NCBI GenBank assembly: GCA_002329365.1
Contig: DCUB01000012.1
Location: forward strand, 1-64,000
From: Ruminococcaceae bacterium UBA1425
Lineage (GTDB): Bacteria > Bacillota > Clostridia > Oscillospirales > Acutalibacteraceae
Direction: 5' to 3'
Length of the DNA: 64,000 bases
The notes beneath the pieces were generated by a model. The model worked only from the letters and a program-made list of their open reading frames with translations, searched no databases and was not told the origin of the DNA. The stretch's first letter is position 1. Each line of letters opens with the position of its first letter. Shown here in pieces: positions 16,645-25,900 of this stretch. The position numbers were made by a program, and so were the translations under genes.

Positions 16645-17412
16645 ATGAGCGAGGATACCGGAATAAAACTGCCTGTAAAAAAGGCTATATTCATAATCCT
16701 TTCGTTGCTGCTTTGCGCCGTCGCCGTTTTTCTCGCGGTAATGGGCATAAAAAATCACGAGCTAAGGAAAAAGCTTGAGGGCCTGACGGAAACAGAAACG
16801 GCGACGGAGGGCGAAACCTTGCCGGAAAATCCCGTTGATTTTGCAAAACTGAAAAAGCAAAACGACGAGATTTACGCGTGGATAAGCATACCTAACGCCG
16901 AAATCGAGCTGCCCGTCGTACAGAGCAGAATAGACGACCTGTATTACATGAAGCGCGATATTGACGGAAAATATTCAAGACTCGGCTCAATTTTTTCACA
17001 GTCACACAACTCTCTTGACTTTTCAGACCCCGTAACCGTGCTTTACGGGCACAACTATATTACGGGCGGCATGTTTACAAACCTGCACTATTTCGAGGAT
17101 AAAAAGTTTTTTGACGAAAACGAGTTTATGTACATATATACTCCCGGCCATATTCTGACGTACAGAATTGTTTCTGCATACAAGTACGACGACAGGCACA
17201 TTCTTAACACGTTCGATTTTTCCGACCCGTCGGTTTTGAGGGAATATTTCGATTACGTTATGAATCCCGCGTCCCTGAAAAAGAACGTCAGGGAGGGCGT
17301 TACTCTTGATGATAGCGACAGGCTGCTTGTTCTGAGCACCTGCTTGACTTACGGCTACAGAGGAAGATATCTGGTAAACGGGGTTTTAATAAGCGATGAA
17401 CACACAAAATGA
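16645..17412 (+). CDS. srtB: Class B sortase
   Basis: A 255-residue transpeptidase that cuts sorting signals and joins surface proteins to peptidoglycan. One N-terminal membrane segment (about 13-32) and an acidic linker precede the catalytic domain. The catalytic residues are visible: His136 in LYGHN, Cys233 in LSTCLTYG and Arg241 (or 239) in YRGRYLV; IPNAEIELPVVQS is the usual first strand region. AGGAGA lies five bases before the ATG at 16645. The upstream gene encodes an SPETG protein, a likely substrate. The end overlaps the LCP gene by 17 bases, implying coupling. Confidence 0.92.
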   Translation: MSEDTGIKLPVKKAIFIILSLLLCAVAVFLAVMGIKNHELRKKLEGLTETETATEGETLPENPVDFAKLKKQNDEIYAWISIPNAEIELPVVQSRIDDLYYMKRDIDGKYSRLGSIFSQSHNSLDFSDPVTVLYGHNYITGGMFTNLHYFEDKKFFDENEFMYIYTPGHILTYRIVSAYKYDDRHILNTFDFSDPSVLREYFDYVMNPASLKKNVREGVTLDDSDRLLVLSTCLTYGYRGRYLVNGVLISDEHTK

Positions 17413-18787
17413 CGTCGACGGCTTCGGCACGGTAAACGGCGAAGAAAAAAAAGAGAATACGAAAAGCTCCACGGCGGCAGGCTCCCGGCCGGAGGCTGCC
17501 CGGCGCGGCACAAGCGATGAAGAACACCGCCGCGGCGGCTCGTCATCTCACGGCAACAGTACAAACGGCTCGTCGCACAGGCACAGCGGCTCGGGCGGTT
17601 CTTCTTCGCGCAGCCACAGCGGCTCTGGGCATTCCTCACATTCAAATGAGGGTAAAAGTTCGTCAGACATGGACAGGCTTGTAAAAAAGTATCAGGTAGT
17701 GCCGGAAAGCGAAACCGACGACAACAACAACTCAACACAGGCAAAGCGGCGGCACAGGCGCCTGAGAAAAAGACGCGGTCCCGTCGCGAAGGTGCTGCAC
17801 ATGCTGGCGGCCGTTCTTTTGGTGCTTTTAATCAGCGGAGTAGCTGCGGTTATAACCCTTAACAGGATAGGAAAGAAAAGCATTGGTTCGGGTGAATCGG
17901 TCGGTATCTCAAATAACGATTACGCGGCGACATACGACGAGGGCAGAACCGTTGAGTATAACGGCAAAAAATATGCGCTCAATCAGAATTTAATCACAAT
18001 AGCCCTCATGGGCGTCGACAAAGAAACTCTCGGCACAAACGAGGGCGTGATAGGCACGGCCGGACAGGCCGATACTATTCTCGTCGCCGCGCTGGACTTT
18101 AAAACAGGCGACCTGACGTTTATAAGCATCCCCAGAGACCTTATGGTTGAGGTAAACCTTTATACGGTGTCCGGCGCTTACGTCGGCGTTGAAAAGATGC
18201 AGATATGCCTTGCTTACGCATACGGCAACGGCACAAACACAAGCTGTGAAAACGTTATAACCTCAATCGAGAGGGTGCTGTACGGAATCCCCGTTAACTT
18301 TTACGCGGCTCTCGACCTTGAAGGCATTTCCGTTCTAAACGACGCTATAGACGGCGTTACCGTCACCGCACTTGAAACGATAGGCAACTTTAAAGAAGGC
18401 GAAACCGTTACTCTTTACGGTGATAAAGCCGTTTCGTACGTCCGCGCGAGAAACCAGCACGACATAAACGCCGACACATACAGGCGCGCGCGCCAGATTC
18501 AGTATATCAAGGCCTTTGCCAAAAAGGCGACAAAATACGCGCTTAACAATTTCAGCGTAATCCCGAATCTTTACAGCACCGCGTCCGCTTATTCGCACAC
18601 AAACTTAACCCTTTCGATGGCGACTTATCTTGCCACCACCGTGCTTCCGAAGGGAGTAAGCTTTGACAACTTCGTTTCTTTAAAGGGCGAAATGAAAATG
18701 GGCGAGAATTTCGCCGAGTTTTATTACGACGAGCATGCCGCCCTCGAAACGGTTCTGGACGTCTTTTATAAACCGATTGAAGAATAA
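17396..18787 (+). CDS. LytR-CpsA-Psr (LCP) family wall-polymer ligase
   Basis: A 463-residue protein. LCP enzymes move wall teichoic acids or capsule polymers from lipid carriers to peptidoglycan. The cytoplasmic N-terminus (about 1-135) is unusually long and Ser/His/Gly/Arg-rich (repeats such as SSHRHSGSGG), ending in a basic RRHRRLRKRRG just before a membrane helix (about 137-158). The outer LCP domain shows GQADTILVAALD with the conserved Asp, FISIPRDLMVEV with the Arg-Asp pair, and SYVRARNQHDINADTYRRARQIQ. It overlaps the sortase gene, placing two wall-attachment enzymes in one transcript. The histidine-rich tail might bind metal or be regulatory; this is inference. Confidence 0.9.
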   Translation: MNTQNDVDGFGTVNGEEKKENTKSSTAAGSRPEAARRGTSDEEHRRGGSSSHGNSTNGSSHRHSGSGGSSSRSHSGSGHSSHSNEGKSSSDMDRLVKKYQVVPESETDDNNNSTQAKRRHRRLRKRRGPVAKVLHMLAAVLLVLLISGVAAVITLNRIGKKSIGSGESVGISNNDYAATYDEGRTVEYNGKKYALNQNLITIALMGVDKETLGTNEGVIGTAGQADTILVAALDFKTGDLTFISIPRDLMVEVNLYTVSGAYVGVEKMQICLAYAYGNGTNTSCENVITSIERVLYGIPVNFYAALDLEGISVLNDAIDGVTVTALETIGNFKEGETVTLYGDKAVSYVRARNQHDINADTYRRARQIQYIKAFAKKATKYALNNFSVIPNLYSTASAYSHTNLTLSMATYLATTVLPKGVSFDNFVSLKGEMKMGENFAEFYYDEHAALETVLDVFYKPIEE

Positions 18788-18816
18788 TAAAAAATATATA
18801 AACCGGGAGGCTATCT

Positions 18817-21800
18817 ATGGCAAACTTCGACATTCCTTTCAAAGACAAAAACTCCGAGCGCAAAATGCTCGCCCAAAGGGTGCGCAGAATTATCAGCGAC
18901 CTCCGCGGCCGCGTTTACACCGACACCGAACGTGTCGGCGACTTTATGTTCAGGGACGGTCAGTACCCGATTTCGCAGCTTAACGAGGGCGAATGGCGTC
19001 CGTTCGGCGCCGACGAATACTGGGGCTACCGCGAGCAATACTGCTGGTTCCGTCATACTGTAACCATTCCCGAGCGTTTTGCTGGCAAAAAGGTAATTTA
19101 CGACATCAATCCGTTCCCCCACTCCGGCTGGAATACGCGCGCCCATCAGTTTATGCTCTACCTCAACGGTGAGCTTATTCAAGGCGTTGACATGAATCAT
19201 ACCTTCATATATCTCTCCGACTGCGCGAAGGGCGGCGAAACCTTCGATATCGCTTTAAGCGCATACTGCGACGACTGGGATTTCAGGGGGCAGGCGCAGC
19301 TTTGCGCCACGCTTAAAACGGTAGATGCGGAAGTGCGCGACCTGATGTTTGACCTTCTTGTGCCGTGGGAGGTAGCGACGATTTACGACCACGACGCTTT
19401 GCCGAGAATTGATATAATAAAGGCGCTGAACAAGGCCGTTACGATGCTTGACCTTAACACCTGCGATTACGATAAATTCATCGCCTCCGTCCGCGCCGCT
19501 TCTCGCTTCCTCGACGGCGAGATTTTCGGAGCCGAAACGGATGCCGTAACCTCCGCCATAGGTCACACGCATATCGACACCGCGTGGCTGTGGAGGCTCC
19601 GCCAGACAAGAGACAAGACGGGCCGCTCCTTCGCCTCGGTCATCAACCTGATGAAGGAATATCCCGACTATAAATTCATGTCCCCGCAGGCGCAGCTTTA
19701 CGACTTTGTCAAGCAGGACTACCCCGAGCTTTACGAGCAGATTAAGGAAAAAATCAAAGAGGGACGCTGGGAAGCCGAGGGCAGCATGTGGGTCGAGTCC
19801 GACACAAACGTTGTTTCGGGCGAGTCGCTTGTACGCCAGTTCCTTGTCGGCAAACGCTTCTTTAAAAATGAGTTCGGCGTAGACAATAAGATTATGTGGC
19901 TTCCCGACGTTTTCGGCTACAGCGCGGCGCTGCCCCAGATAATCAGGCTTGCCGATATAGATTACTTCATGACCACAAAAATTTCATGGAACGAATATGA
20001 CAGGTTCCCGTTCGACACCTTCATGTGGAAGGGAATCGACGGCTCGGAGGTGCTGTCACACTTCATCCCAAGCAGGAGCGGCAGCGACGACGACGAATTC
20101 ATCACAACATATAACGCAAGCCTTGAGCCGAGCCAGGTCATAGGCGGCTGGAAGAGGTACGGCAACAAGGACCTCAACAGGAACGTCCTGTGCTCCTACG
20201 GTCACGGCGACGGCGGCGGCGGACCTACGAGAGAAATGCTTGAAAACGGCGTAAGAATGCACAAGGGTATCCCCGGCTGTCCGCGCGTCGATATGGAATT
20301 CGCCCGCACCTTCTTCGACAGGCTGGCGAAAGAGGTTAAGGGCAGCGACCGTCTGCCTAAATGGGCGGGCGAGCTATACCTTGAGTTCCACAGGGGAACG
20401 CTTACGGCGCAGGCGCGCAACAAACGCTACAACCGCAAATGCGAGCTTTTATATCACGACGTGGAAACTCTCTGCGAAACGGCGCACCTGCTTACGGGAG
20501 AGGAATATCCGGCGGAAAAAATACTTGAAGCGTGGAAGATAATTCTTCTTAACCAGTTCCACGACATTATCCCCGGCTCGTCAATTGCCGCTGTTTACGA
20601 GGACTCGAAGCAGCAGTATGAGGAAACGCTCGCCATGGGCAGAGGGCTTGCCGAAAAGGCAGTAAATGCGCTGACGGCAAAGATGAAGCTTGACGGTGAC
20701 TCGCTCGTAGTGTTCAACACCCTCGGCTTCGACAGGGACGACGTCGTCGAAGCCGAAATGCCGCAGACAGGCGATTTCCACATCGTCGACACGGACGGAA
20801 GCGTATGTCCGATGCAGACGGGAGCCGACGGAAAGCTCGTTTTCCTTGCAAAGGGAGTTCCCGCAAAGGGCTGCAAGGCATTCAGAATCGTTTCCGGCAA
20901 GGCGGACGCCGGCAAGCCGTTATACGCCGCTGACGCTTCCGGCGCGGAAAACAGCTTCTACTCGCTGAAGTTCGACGGCAACATGAACATCTCCTCGTTC
21001 GTCTTAAAGGAGAACGGCAGGGCGGTGGCTCCCGCCGGCGAAGCCTTGAACAGGCTGATAGCATACGAGGACAGGCCGCATAACCACGACGCATGGGATA
21101 TCAAGTGCTTCTATGATGAAAAATACTGGAATATAGATAATGTGGACTGCTGCGATGTCGTTGAAAACGGAGCGGTGCGCACCGTAATTAAGGTTACGCG
21201 CAAATTCAACCTTTCAACCATCTTCCAGTACTTCATATTCTATCCGCATACAGTGCGCGTGGACGTTCGCTATGTAGTCGACTGGAAGGAAAAGGACATC
21301 GCGCTCAAGGCCGATTATCCCGTTGATGTCAACGCCGTAAAGGCGACGTTTGACATCCAGTTCGGCAATATCGAACGCACCACCCACACCAACACAACGT
21401 GGGATTTCTCCCAGTTCGAGGTCTGCGGCCACAAGTGGGCCGACCTTTCCGACAACAGCTTCGGCTTTGCCGTCCTTAACGACTGCAAATACGGCTGGAC
21501 AGTCAAGGAGGGCCATATAAAGCCGACGCTCCTTCGCAGCGCGACAACGCCAAACCACCTTCAGGACAGGGAGATACACAATTTCACATACGCCTTATAT
21601 CCCCATGCCGGCACCGTCGCTTCCTCCGACGTCGTCAGCGAGGGCTATTCTCTCAACGTCCCGCTTTACTGCGCCGCGTCAAATGCTCACGACGGTACGC
21701 TTTCAGGCACAATGTCGCTTGTAAAGGCCGATAAGTCAAACATAATAATCGAAACCGTCAAAAAGGCTGAGGACAGCGACGCTCTAATAGTCCGTCTTTA

Positions 21801-21975
21801 CGAAACGTGGAACAGGAAAACCGACTGCACCGTCACCTTCGGCGGAAAAATTGCTTCGGCCTCTGTTTGCAACCTGCTTGAGGAAAAGGACGAGAAAGCA
21901 GAGTTTACGGGCAACGCAGTTCCACTTTCGTTCAGACCGTTCGAAATTAAGACGCTCAAGGTTACGCTGAATTAA
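18817..21975 (+). CDS. Alpha-mannosidase, glycoside hydrolase family 38
   Basis: A 1052-residue cytoplasmic enzyme (no signal peptide) that removes alpha-linked mannose from oligosaccharides. The N-terminal 230 residues form the non-catalytic domain usual in bacterial and vacuolar GH38 enzymes. The catalytic part starts at GHTHIDTAWLWRLRQT (His252 and Asp254 as zinc ligands) and contains the nucleophile Asp364 in MWLPDVFGYS. SYGHGDGGGGPT near 465 and NQFHDIIPGSSI near 580 are further family motifs, the His of the latter region also fitting the zinc site. It has a GGGAGG site and precedes the DUF4838 gene by 60 bases. Confidence 0.93.
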   Translation: MANFDIPFKDKNSERKMLAQRVRRIISDLRGRVYTDTERVGDFMFRDGQYPISQLNEGEWRPFGADEYWGYREQYCWFRHTVTIPERFAGKKVIYDINPFPHSGWNTRAHQFMLYLNGELIQGVDMNHTFIYLSDCAKGGETFDIALSAYCDDWDFRGQAQLCATLKTVDAEVRDLMFDLLVPWEVATIYDHDALPRIDIIKALNKAVTMLDLNTCDYDKFIASVRAASRFLDGEIFGAETDAVTSAIGHTHIDTAWLWRLRQTRDKTGRSFASVINLMKEYPDYKFMSPQAQLYDFVKQDYPELYEQIKEKIKEGRWEAEGSMWVESDTNVVSGESLVRQFLVGKRFFKNEFGVDNKIMWLPDVFGYSAALPQIIRLADIDYFMTTKISWNEYDRFPFDTFMWKGIDGSEVLSHFIPSRSGSDDDEFITTYNASLEPSQVIGGWKRYGNKDLNRNVLCSYGHGDGGGGPTREMLENGVRMHKGIPGCPRVDMEFARTFFDRLAKEVKGSDRLPKWAGELYLEFHRGTLTAQARNKRYNRKCELLYHDVETLCETAHLLTGEEYPAEKILEAWKIILLNQFHDIIPGSSIAAVYEDSKQQYEETLAMGRGLAEKAVNALTAKMKLDGDSLVVFNTLGFDRDDVVEAEMPQTGDFHIVDTDGSVCPMQTGADGKLVFLAKGVPAKGCKAFRIVSGKADAGKPLYAADASGAENSFYSLKFDGNMNISSFVLKENGRAVAPAGEALNRLIAYEDRPHNHDAWDIKCFYDEKYWNIDNVDCCDVVENGAVRTVIKVTRKFNLSTIFQYFIFYPHTVRVDVRYVVDWKEKDIALKADYPVDVNAVKATFDIQFGNIERTTHTNTTWDFSQFEVCGHKWADLSDNSFGFAVLNDCKYGWTVKEGHIKPTLLRSATTPNHLQDREIHNFTYALYPHAGTVASSDVVSEGYSLNVPLYCAASNAHDGTLSGTMSLVKADKSNIIIETVKKAEDSDALIVRLYETWNRKTDCTVTFGGKIASASVCNLLEEKDEKAEFTGNAVPLSFRPFEIKTLKVTLN

Positions 21976-22035
21976 CGCGCGCATCATAACCGCCGTGCAT
22001 CATCGCCCGAAAAAAAGACCGAAAGGAGAAAAGTT

Positions 22036-23937
22036 ATGGACTTTAATAAACTGGTTCAGAAGATAACGGCTTTTTTCGCGTCACTTTTACTGCTGTTCTC
22101 CACAAGCATCTGCGGCGAAATATATCCGCCCGATGAAGCGGCCGACAACAAGTATTATACTCCGGAGGGGCAACCCATGACGTTGATTGAAAACGGTTCG
22201 AGCGAGTACAAAATCGTCCGCGGCGCAAACGCTTCGCCGTCAGAGGTAACAGCCGCAAACAAGCTTGCGGGTTATCTTCGGCAGATAAGCGGCTATGAAA
22301 TGGCAGTCGTGACAGACGCGACGGAAAAGACAGGTAAGGAAATCATAGTCGGCAAAACAAACCGCGAGGGCGACGCGTATACGATTGACAGGAGCAGTCT
22401 CGGCGACGAGGGCTACGACGTCAAAACTGTCGGAGACGACCTTGTGATAGCCGGAGGCGAGCTTCGCGGCACTCTCTACGGGGTTTACGCCTTCCTTGAA
22501 GAATATCTGAACTGCCACTGGTTCACGAAGGACGTTATAATGATACCGCAATCCTCAACTGTCGTCATTTCCGCTTCGATAGCGTTTACCGAAAGGCCGT
22601 ATCTCGAATACCGCGAAACCGACTGGATAAGCCCGCGCGACGTCGAGTACAGCATCGCGAACAGGCAAAACGGCAACATTTACCGCTATCTTTCGCCCGA
22701 AAAAGGCGGAAACTTCGGCTACGCCGGAAGCTTTGCCCACACGCTTACAAACGGCATAGTCGCGGCAGATACATATTTCGACGAGCACCCGGAGTACTTC
22801 GCGCTTGACAAATCAGGCAAGCGCACAAGAGACCAGCTTTGTCTGACAAATCCCGACACGCTTCAGGTGGCTGTCGACGACGTTCTTGCCCTTATAAGAA
22901 GCCACCCGAACGCGCAGATTGTATCCGTAACTCAGCACGACAACCAGAATTACTGCGTCTGCGAAAGGTGCAAGGCAGTCGACAAGGAGGAGGGAGCGCA
23001 CTCCGGAACGATGCTGCGCTTCGTCAACGCCATTGCCGACGCCGTCAAGGCTGAGGGCTACGACGATGTAAAAATCGACACCTTCGCCTATCAGTACACA
23101 CGCTCCGCACCGAAAAAAACGGTGCCGCGCGACAATGTTATCATACGCTTCTGCACTATCGAATGCTGCTTTTCGCACCCGATTGACGAGTGCCCGGAGG
23201 CAGCCGACATGAGGCGCGACCTTGCCGACTGGAAAGCAATCTGCAAAACTCTTTATGTCTGGGACTACACCACAAATTACGCAAACTTTTTAGGGCCGTT
23301 CCCCGACTTCGGAGTTATACAGCAAAACCTTCAATATTTCGTTGAAAACAACGTGGTCGGCGTTTACGAGGAGGGCAACTATCAGGCTGCCGAGAGCAAC
23401 GGCGAGTTCGCCGAGCTGCGCGCCTACCTTCTGTCAAAGCTTCTGTGGAACCCCTACATCGACATGGACAAGGCGATGAACGAGTTTCTTGAGGCGTATT
23501 ACGGCGCAGGCTGGAAGTCGATAAGAAAGTATATCGACATGACTACCGCCAACACGGGGCGCCTTACATACCTCGGTCAGCAGCACATGCACATTTTCAC
23601 ACAGATGAGCAACGACGCCGTGCTTTATCTCAACAATAATCAAATTGAATACTGCAATTCCCTTTGGAAGGACGCTTTTGAAAAGGCTTCCGGCGCAGAT
23701 GAAATCACGCGTCTGAGGCTTTCGGAAATCTCCTGGAGATACTGGAAGGCGTGCAGAAAAGTAGATGAGTTTTCAAGATTCCAGCATCCCGACAAGTGGC
23801 AGGCAAACAACGAGCTGCTTTATAACGACATCGTGGAGCTCGGCATTTCAAGGATAAGAGAGGGCGGTAACGGCAAGCTGACAGACACGCCCGATTTCAC
23901 AAAAACACCGAACACATGGTATAAAAAGGTCACATAA
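22036..23937 (+). CDS. Secreted DUF4838 protein
   Basis: A 633-residue protein with an N-terminal signal (about 1-27, possibly a lipoprotein at STSICGE, where Cys26 is poorly placed in a lipobox). Residues about 50-185 resemble the alpha/beta domain that precedes catalytic barrels in GH20/GH67 enzymes (KLAGYLRQISGYEM ... GTLYGVYAFLEEYLNCHWF). The DUF4838 region follows, with HDNQNYCVCERCKAVDKEEG (about 299-318), which holds a CxC...C cysteine cluster, and a long helical C-terminus. DUF4838 genes are common in gut carbohydrate loci but the reaction is not established. It lies downstream of the mannosidase, so a glycan-related role is inferred. Confidence 0.8.
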   Translation: MDFNKLVQKITAFFASLLLLFSTSICGEIYPPDEAADNKYYTPEGQPMTLIENGSSEYKIVRGANASPSEVTAANKLAGYLRQISGYEMAVVTDATEKTGKEIIVGKTNREGDAYTIDRSSLGDEGYDVKTVGDDLVIAGGELRGTLYGVYAFLEEYLNCHWFTKDVIMIPQSSTVVISASIAFTERPYLEYRETDWISPRDVEYSIANRQNGNIYRYLSPEKGGNFGYAGSFAHTLTNGIVAADTYFDEHPEYFALDKSGKRTRDQLCLTNPDTLQVAVDDVLALIRSHPNAQIVSVTQHDNQNYCVCERCKAVDKEEGAHSGTMLRFVNAIADAVKAEGYDDVKIDTFAYQYTRSAPKKTVPRDNVIIRFCTIECCFSHPIDECPEAADMRRDLADWKAICKTLYVWDYTTNYANFLGPFPDFGVIQQNLQYFVENNVVGVYEEGNYQAAESNGEFAELRAYLLSKLLWNPYIDMDKAMNEFLEAYYGAGWKSIRKYIDMTTANTGRLTYLGQQHMHIFTQMSNDAVLYLNNNQIEYCNSLWKDAFEKASGADEITRLRLSEISWRYWKACRKVDEFSRFQHPDKWQANNELLYNDIVELGISRIREGGNGKLTDTPDFTKTPNTWYKKVT

Positions 23938-23979
23938 CCGTTTGCAATTGTAAACAAACTGTAAACAAATCCGAATTTT

Positions 23980-24022
23980 TACCCCCTGTTGCACTTAAAA
24001 GGGCAACGGGGGGTATTTTTTT
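23980..24022 (+). terminator. Strong terminator before the phage head module
   Basis: TACCCCC-T-GTTGC pairs with GCAAC-GGGGGGTA around a loop of about ten bases, followed by seven T residues. Downstream, 24047-24072 holds a second perfect hairpin (GGCAGCCGC/GCGGCTGCC) without a T run, and no clear promoter is seen before the terminase gene. Confidence 0.88.
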
Positions 24023-24114
24023 GCCCATTAGTGAAGGGGTTTCAAGGCAGCCGCCTGAATTTCGCGGCTGCCGGAACGCACCGGAATATGTAACACGAAA
24101 GGAATCTGAAAAAA

Positions 24115-24591
24115 ATGAAAACACTGACCGCAAAGGAAAGGCTTTTCTGCGTTTATTACACCGAAAGCAGAAACGCACGGGAAGCGGCGGCAAGGGCGGG
24201 CTTCGCCATGCCGCAGAGGGCAGCCGTCCGCCTGCTTGAAAAGGACTCCGTAAAGTCGGAGATTGCCGATATGGCAAAGGAGAGGGCAGCCGACCTCAGC
24301 GAGGTTTGCGCAGGATACCGCAGATTGGCCTTCGGTTCATACGCCGACGCACTGAAGCTCCTTTTCGCGGACGGAAAGACCGTCGCCGAAGAGCTTGAGC
24401 GGCTCGACATGTTCAGCGTCTCGGAGATAAAGAAGAAGGACGGCTCGATTGAGATAAAGTTCTTCGACAGATTAAAGGCGCTCGAGCATCTTGAGGCGTT
24501 GGGCGGCAAGTCTTTCGCGGCTGACAGCGCGCTGCCGTTTTACGAAGCGCTTGAAAAAAGCGCGGAAGCAACCGAAAAAAGCCTCCGATAA
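24115..24591 (+). CDS. terS: Phage terminase small subunit
   Basis: A 158-residue protein of the terminase small-subunit family. It opens with TAKERLFCVYYTESRNAREAAARAGF, a helix-turn-helix DNA-recognition region typical of PBSX/XtmA-type subunits, and ends in a helical part that would form the oligomer and contact the large subunit. It recognises the packaging site of phage DNA. An AAAGGA site lies 12 bases upstream. It is the first gene of the head module and follows a strong terminator. All codons are intact. Confidence 0.88.
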   Translation: MKTLTAKERLFCVYYTESRNAREAAARAGFAMPQRAAVRLLEKDSVKSEIADMAKERAADLSEVCAGYRRLAFGSYADALKLLFADGKTVAEELERLDMFSVSEIKKKDGSIEIKFFDRLKALEHLEALGGKSFAADSALPFYEALEKSAEATEKSLR

Positions 24592-24663
24592 GGCGCAACG
24601 CTATTTTGAGAGGAGAGATGCCGGATTAACCTGAGCGATTTCAAATCCTTTTCAGATAAGCAG

Positions 24664-25884
24664 TTGACGGTTCTTAACTGGTGGTGCAAAACAAGTCCGT
24701 ATTACTTCCGCGACGCCATTATATGCGACGGCGCCGTTCGCTCCGGCAAAACCGTCTGTATGTCGATTTCGTTTGTCGCGTGGAGCTTTTACGCGTTCCG
24801 GGACACCGCGTTTGCCCTTTGCGGCAAAACGGTGACCTCGCTGCGGCGAAACATCGTGACGCCCGTTCTTCCGCTCCTGAGAGAAATGGGCTTTACATGT
24901 GAGGAAAAAGTCTCCCGCAACTACATCGACATCAGCCGCGAAGGCGTGTCAAACCGTTTTTATCTTTTCGGAGGTAAGGACGAAGGCTCGGCGGCGCTCA
25001 TACAGGGCATGACGCTCGGCGGCGTGCTGCTTGACGAGGTGGCTCTTATGCCGCGCTCGTTCGTCGAGCAGGCTCTCGCGAGATGCTCCGTCGAAGGCTC
25101 GCGCCTGTGGTTCAACTGCAACCCCGAAAATCCGCTTCACTGGTTCCACGAGGAGTGGATAAAGAAAGCAAAGGAAAAAAACTGCCTCTACCTCCATTTT
25201 ACGATGGAGGACAATCCATCCCTGAAGCCCTCCATGATAAAACGCTATAAGAGCCTTTACAGCGGAGCCTTTTACGAACGCTTTGTGGAGGGAAAGTGGG
25301 TGGCAGCCTACGGGCTTGTGTATCCGATGTTTAAGACGGAAAGCCATGTGGCACAGCCGCGGGGAACGCCCTGCGAGTATTACATATCCTGCGATTACGG
25401 AACAGTCAACCCGTCGTCCTTCGGACTGTGGGGCAGAGTTAATGACTGCTGGTACCGCCTTGACGAATACTACTACGATTCGCGGCGTGAGGGAGAGCAA
25501 CGTACCGACGAGGAGCATTACAACGCCCTCGTCGAGCTTGCGGGAGACCTTAAAATCGAGGCGGTGATAGCCGACCCCTCCGCCGCGAGCTTCCTTGAAT
25601 GCATCAGACGTCACGGCAGGTTCAGGGCGGTTCCGGCAAAAAACGACGTGGCGGACGGGGTACGCAAGGTGTCCTCCGCGCTAAAGGAACGCAGGATTAT
25701 GATTTGCCCGGCGTGCAAAGACACAATAAGGGAATTCGGTCTTTACCGCTGGGACGACAGCGCCGTCAGAGACGCGCCGCGAAAGGAAAACGACCACGCT
25801 ATGGACGACATACGCTACTTTGTCGAAACAGTCCTGTCACGCGGCGGCGACGGCTTCTTCTCCATAGCAGTGGAAATACAATGA
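24664..25884 (+). CDS. terL: Phage terminase large subunit
   Basis: A DNA-packaging motor of at least 406 residues. The ATPase half shows Walker A DGAVRSGKT (about 23-31), Walker B GVLLDEVALM (about 114-123) and the coupling region FNCNPENPLHWF; the C-terminal nuclease half has the acidic sites YISCDYGTVNPSSF, IEAVIADPSAASF and NDHAMDDIRYFVETV. TTG at 24664 has no ribosome binding site. Homology-like sequence NLSDFKSFSDKQ continues upstream to an in-frame ATT at 24625, which lies eight bases after a good AGGAGA. A rare ATT start at 24625 (419 residues) is therefore likely. Confidence 0.92.
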   Translation: MTVLNWWCKTSPYYFRDAIICDGAVRSGKTVCMSISFVAWSFYAFRDTAFALCGKTVTSLRRNIVTPVLPLLREMGFTCEEKVSRNYIDISREGVSNRFYLFGGKDEGSAALIQGMTLGGVLLDEVALMPRSFVEQALARCSVEGSRLWFNCNPENPLHWFHEEWIKKAKEKNCLYLHFTMEDNPSLKPSMIKRYKSLYSGAFYERFVEGKWVAAYGLVYPMFKTESHVAQPRGTPCEYYISCDYGTVNPSSFGLWGRVNDCWYRLDEYYYDSRREGEQRTDEEHYNALVELAGDLKIEAVIADPSAASFLECIRRHGRFRAVPAKNDVADGVRKVSSALKERRIMICPACKDTIREFGLYRWDDSAVRDAPRKENDHAMDDIRYFVETVLSRGGDGFFSIAVEIQ

Positions 25885-25900
25885 AAGGATGGTTATAAAA

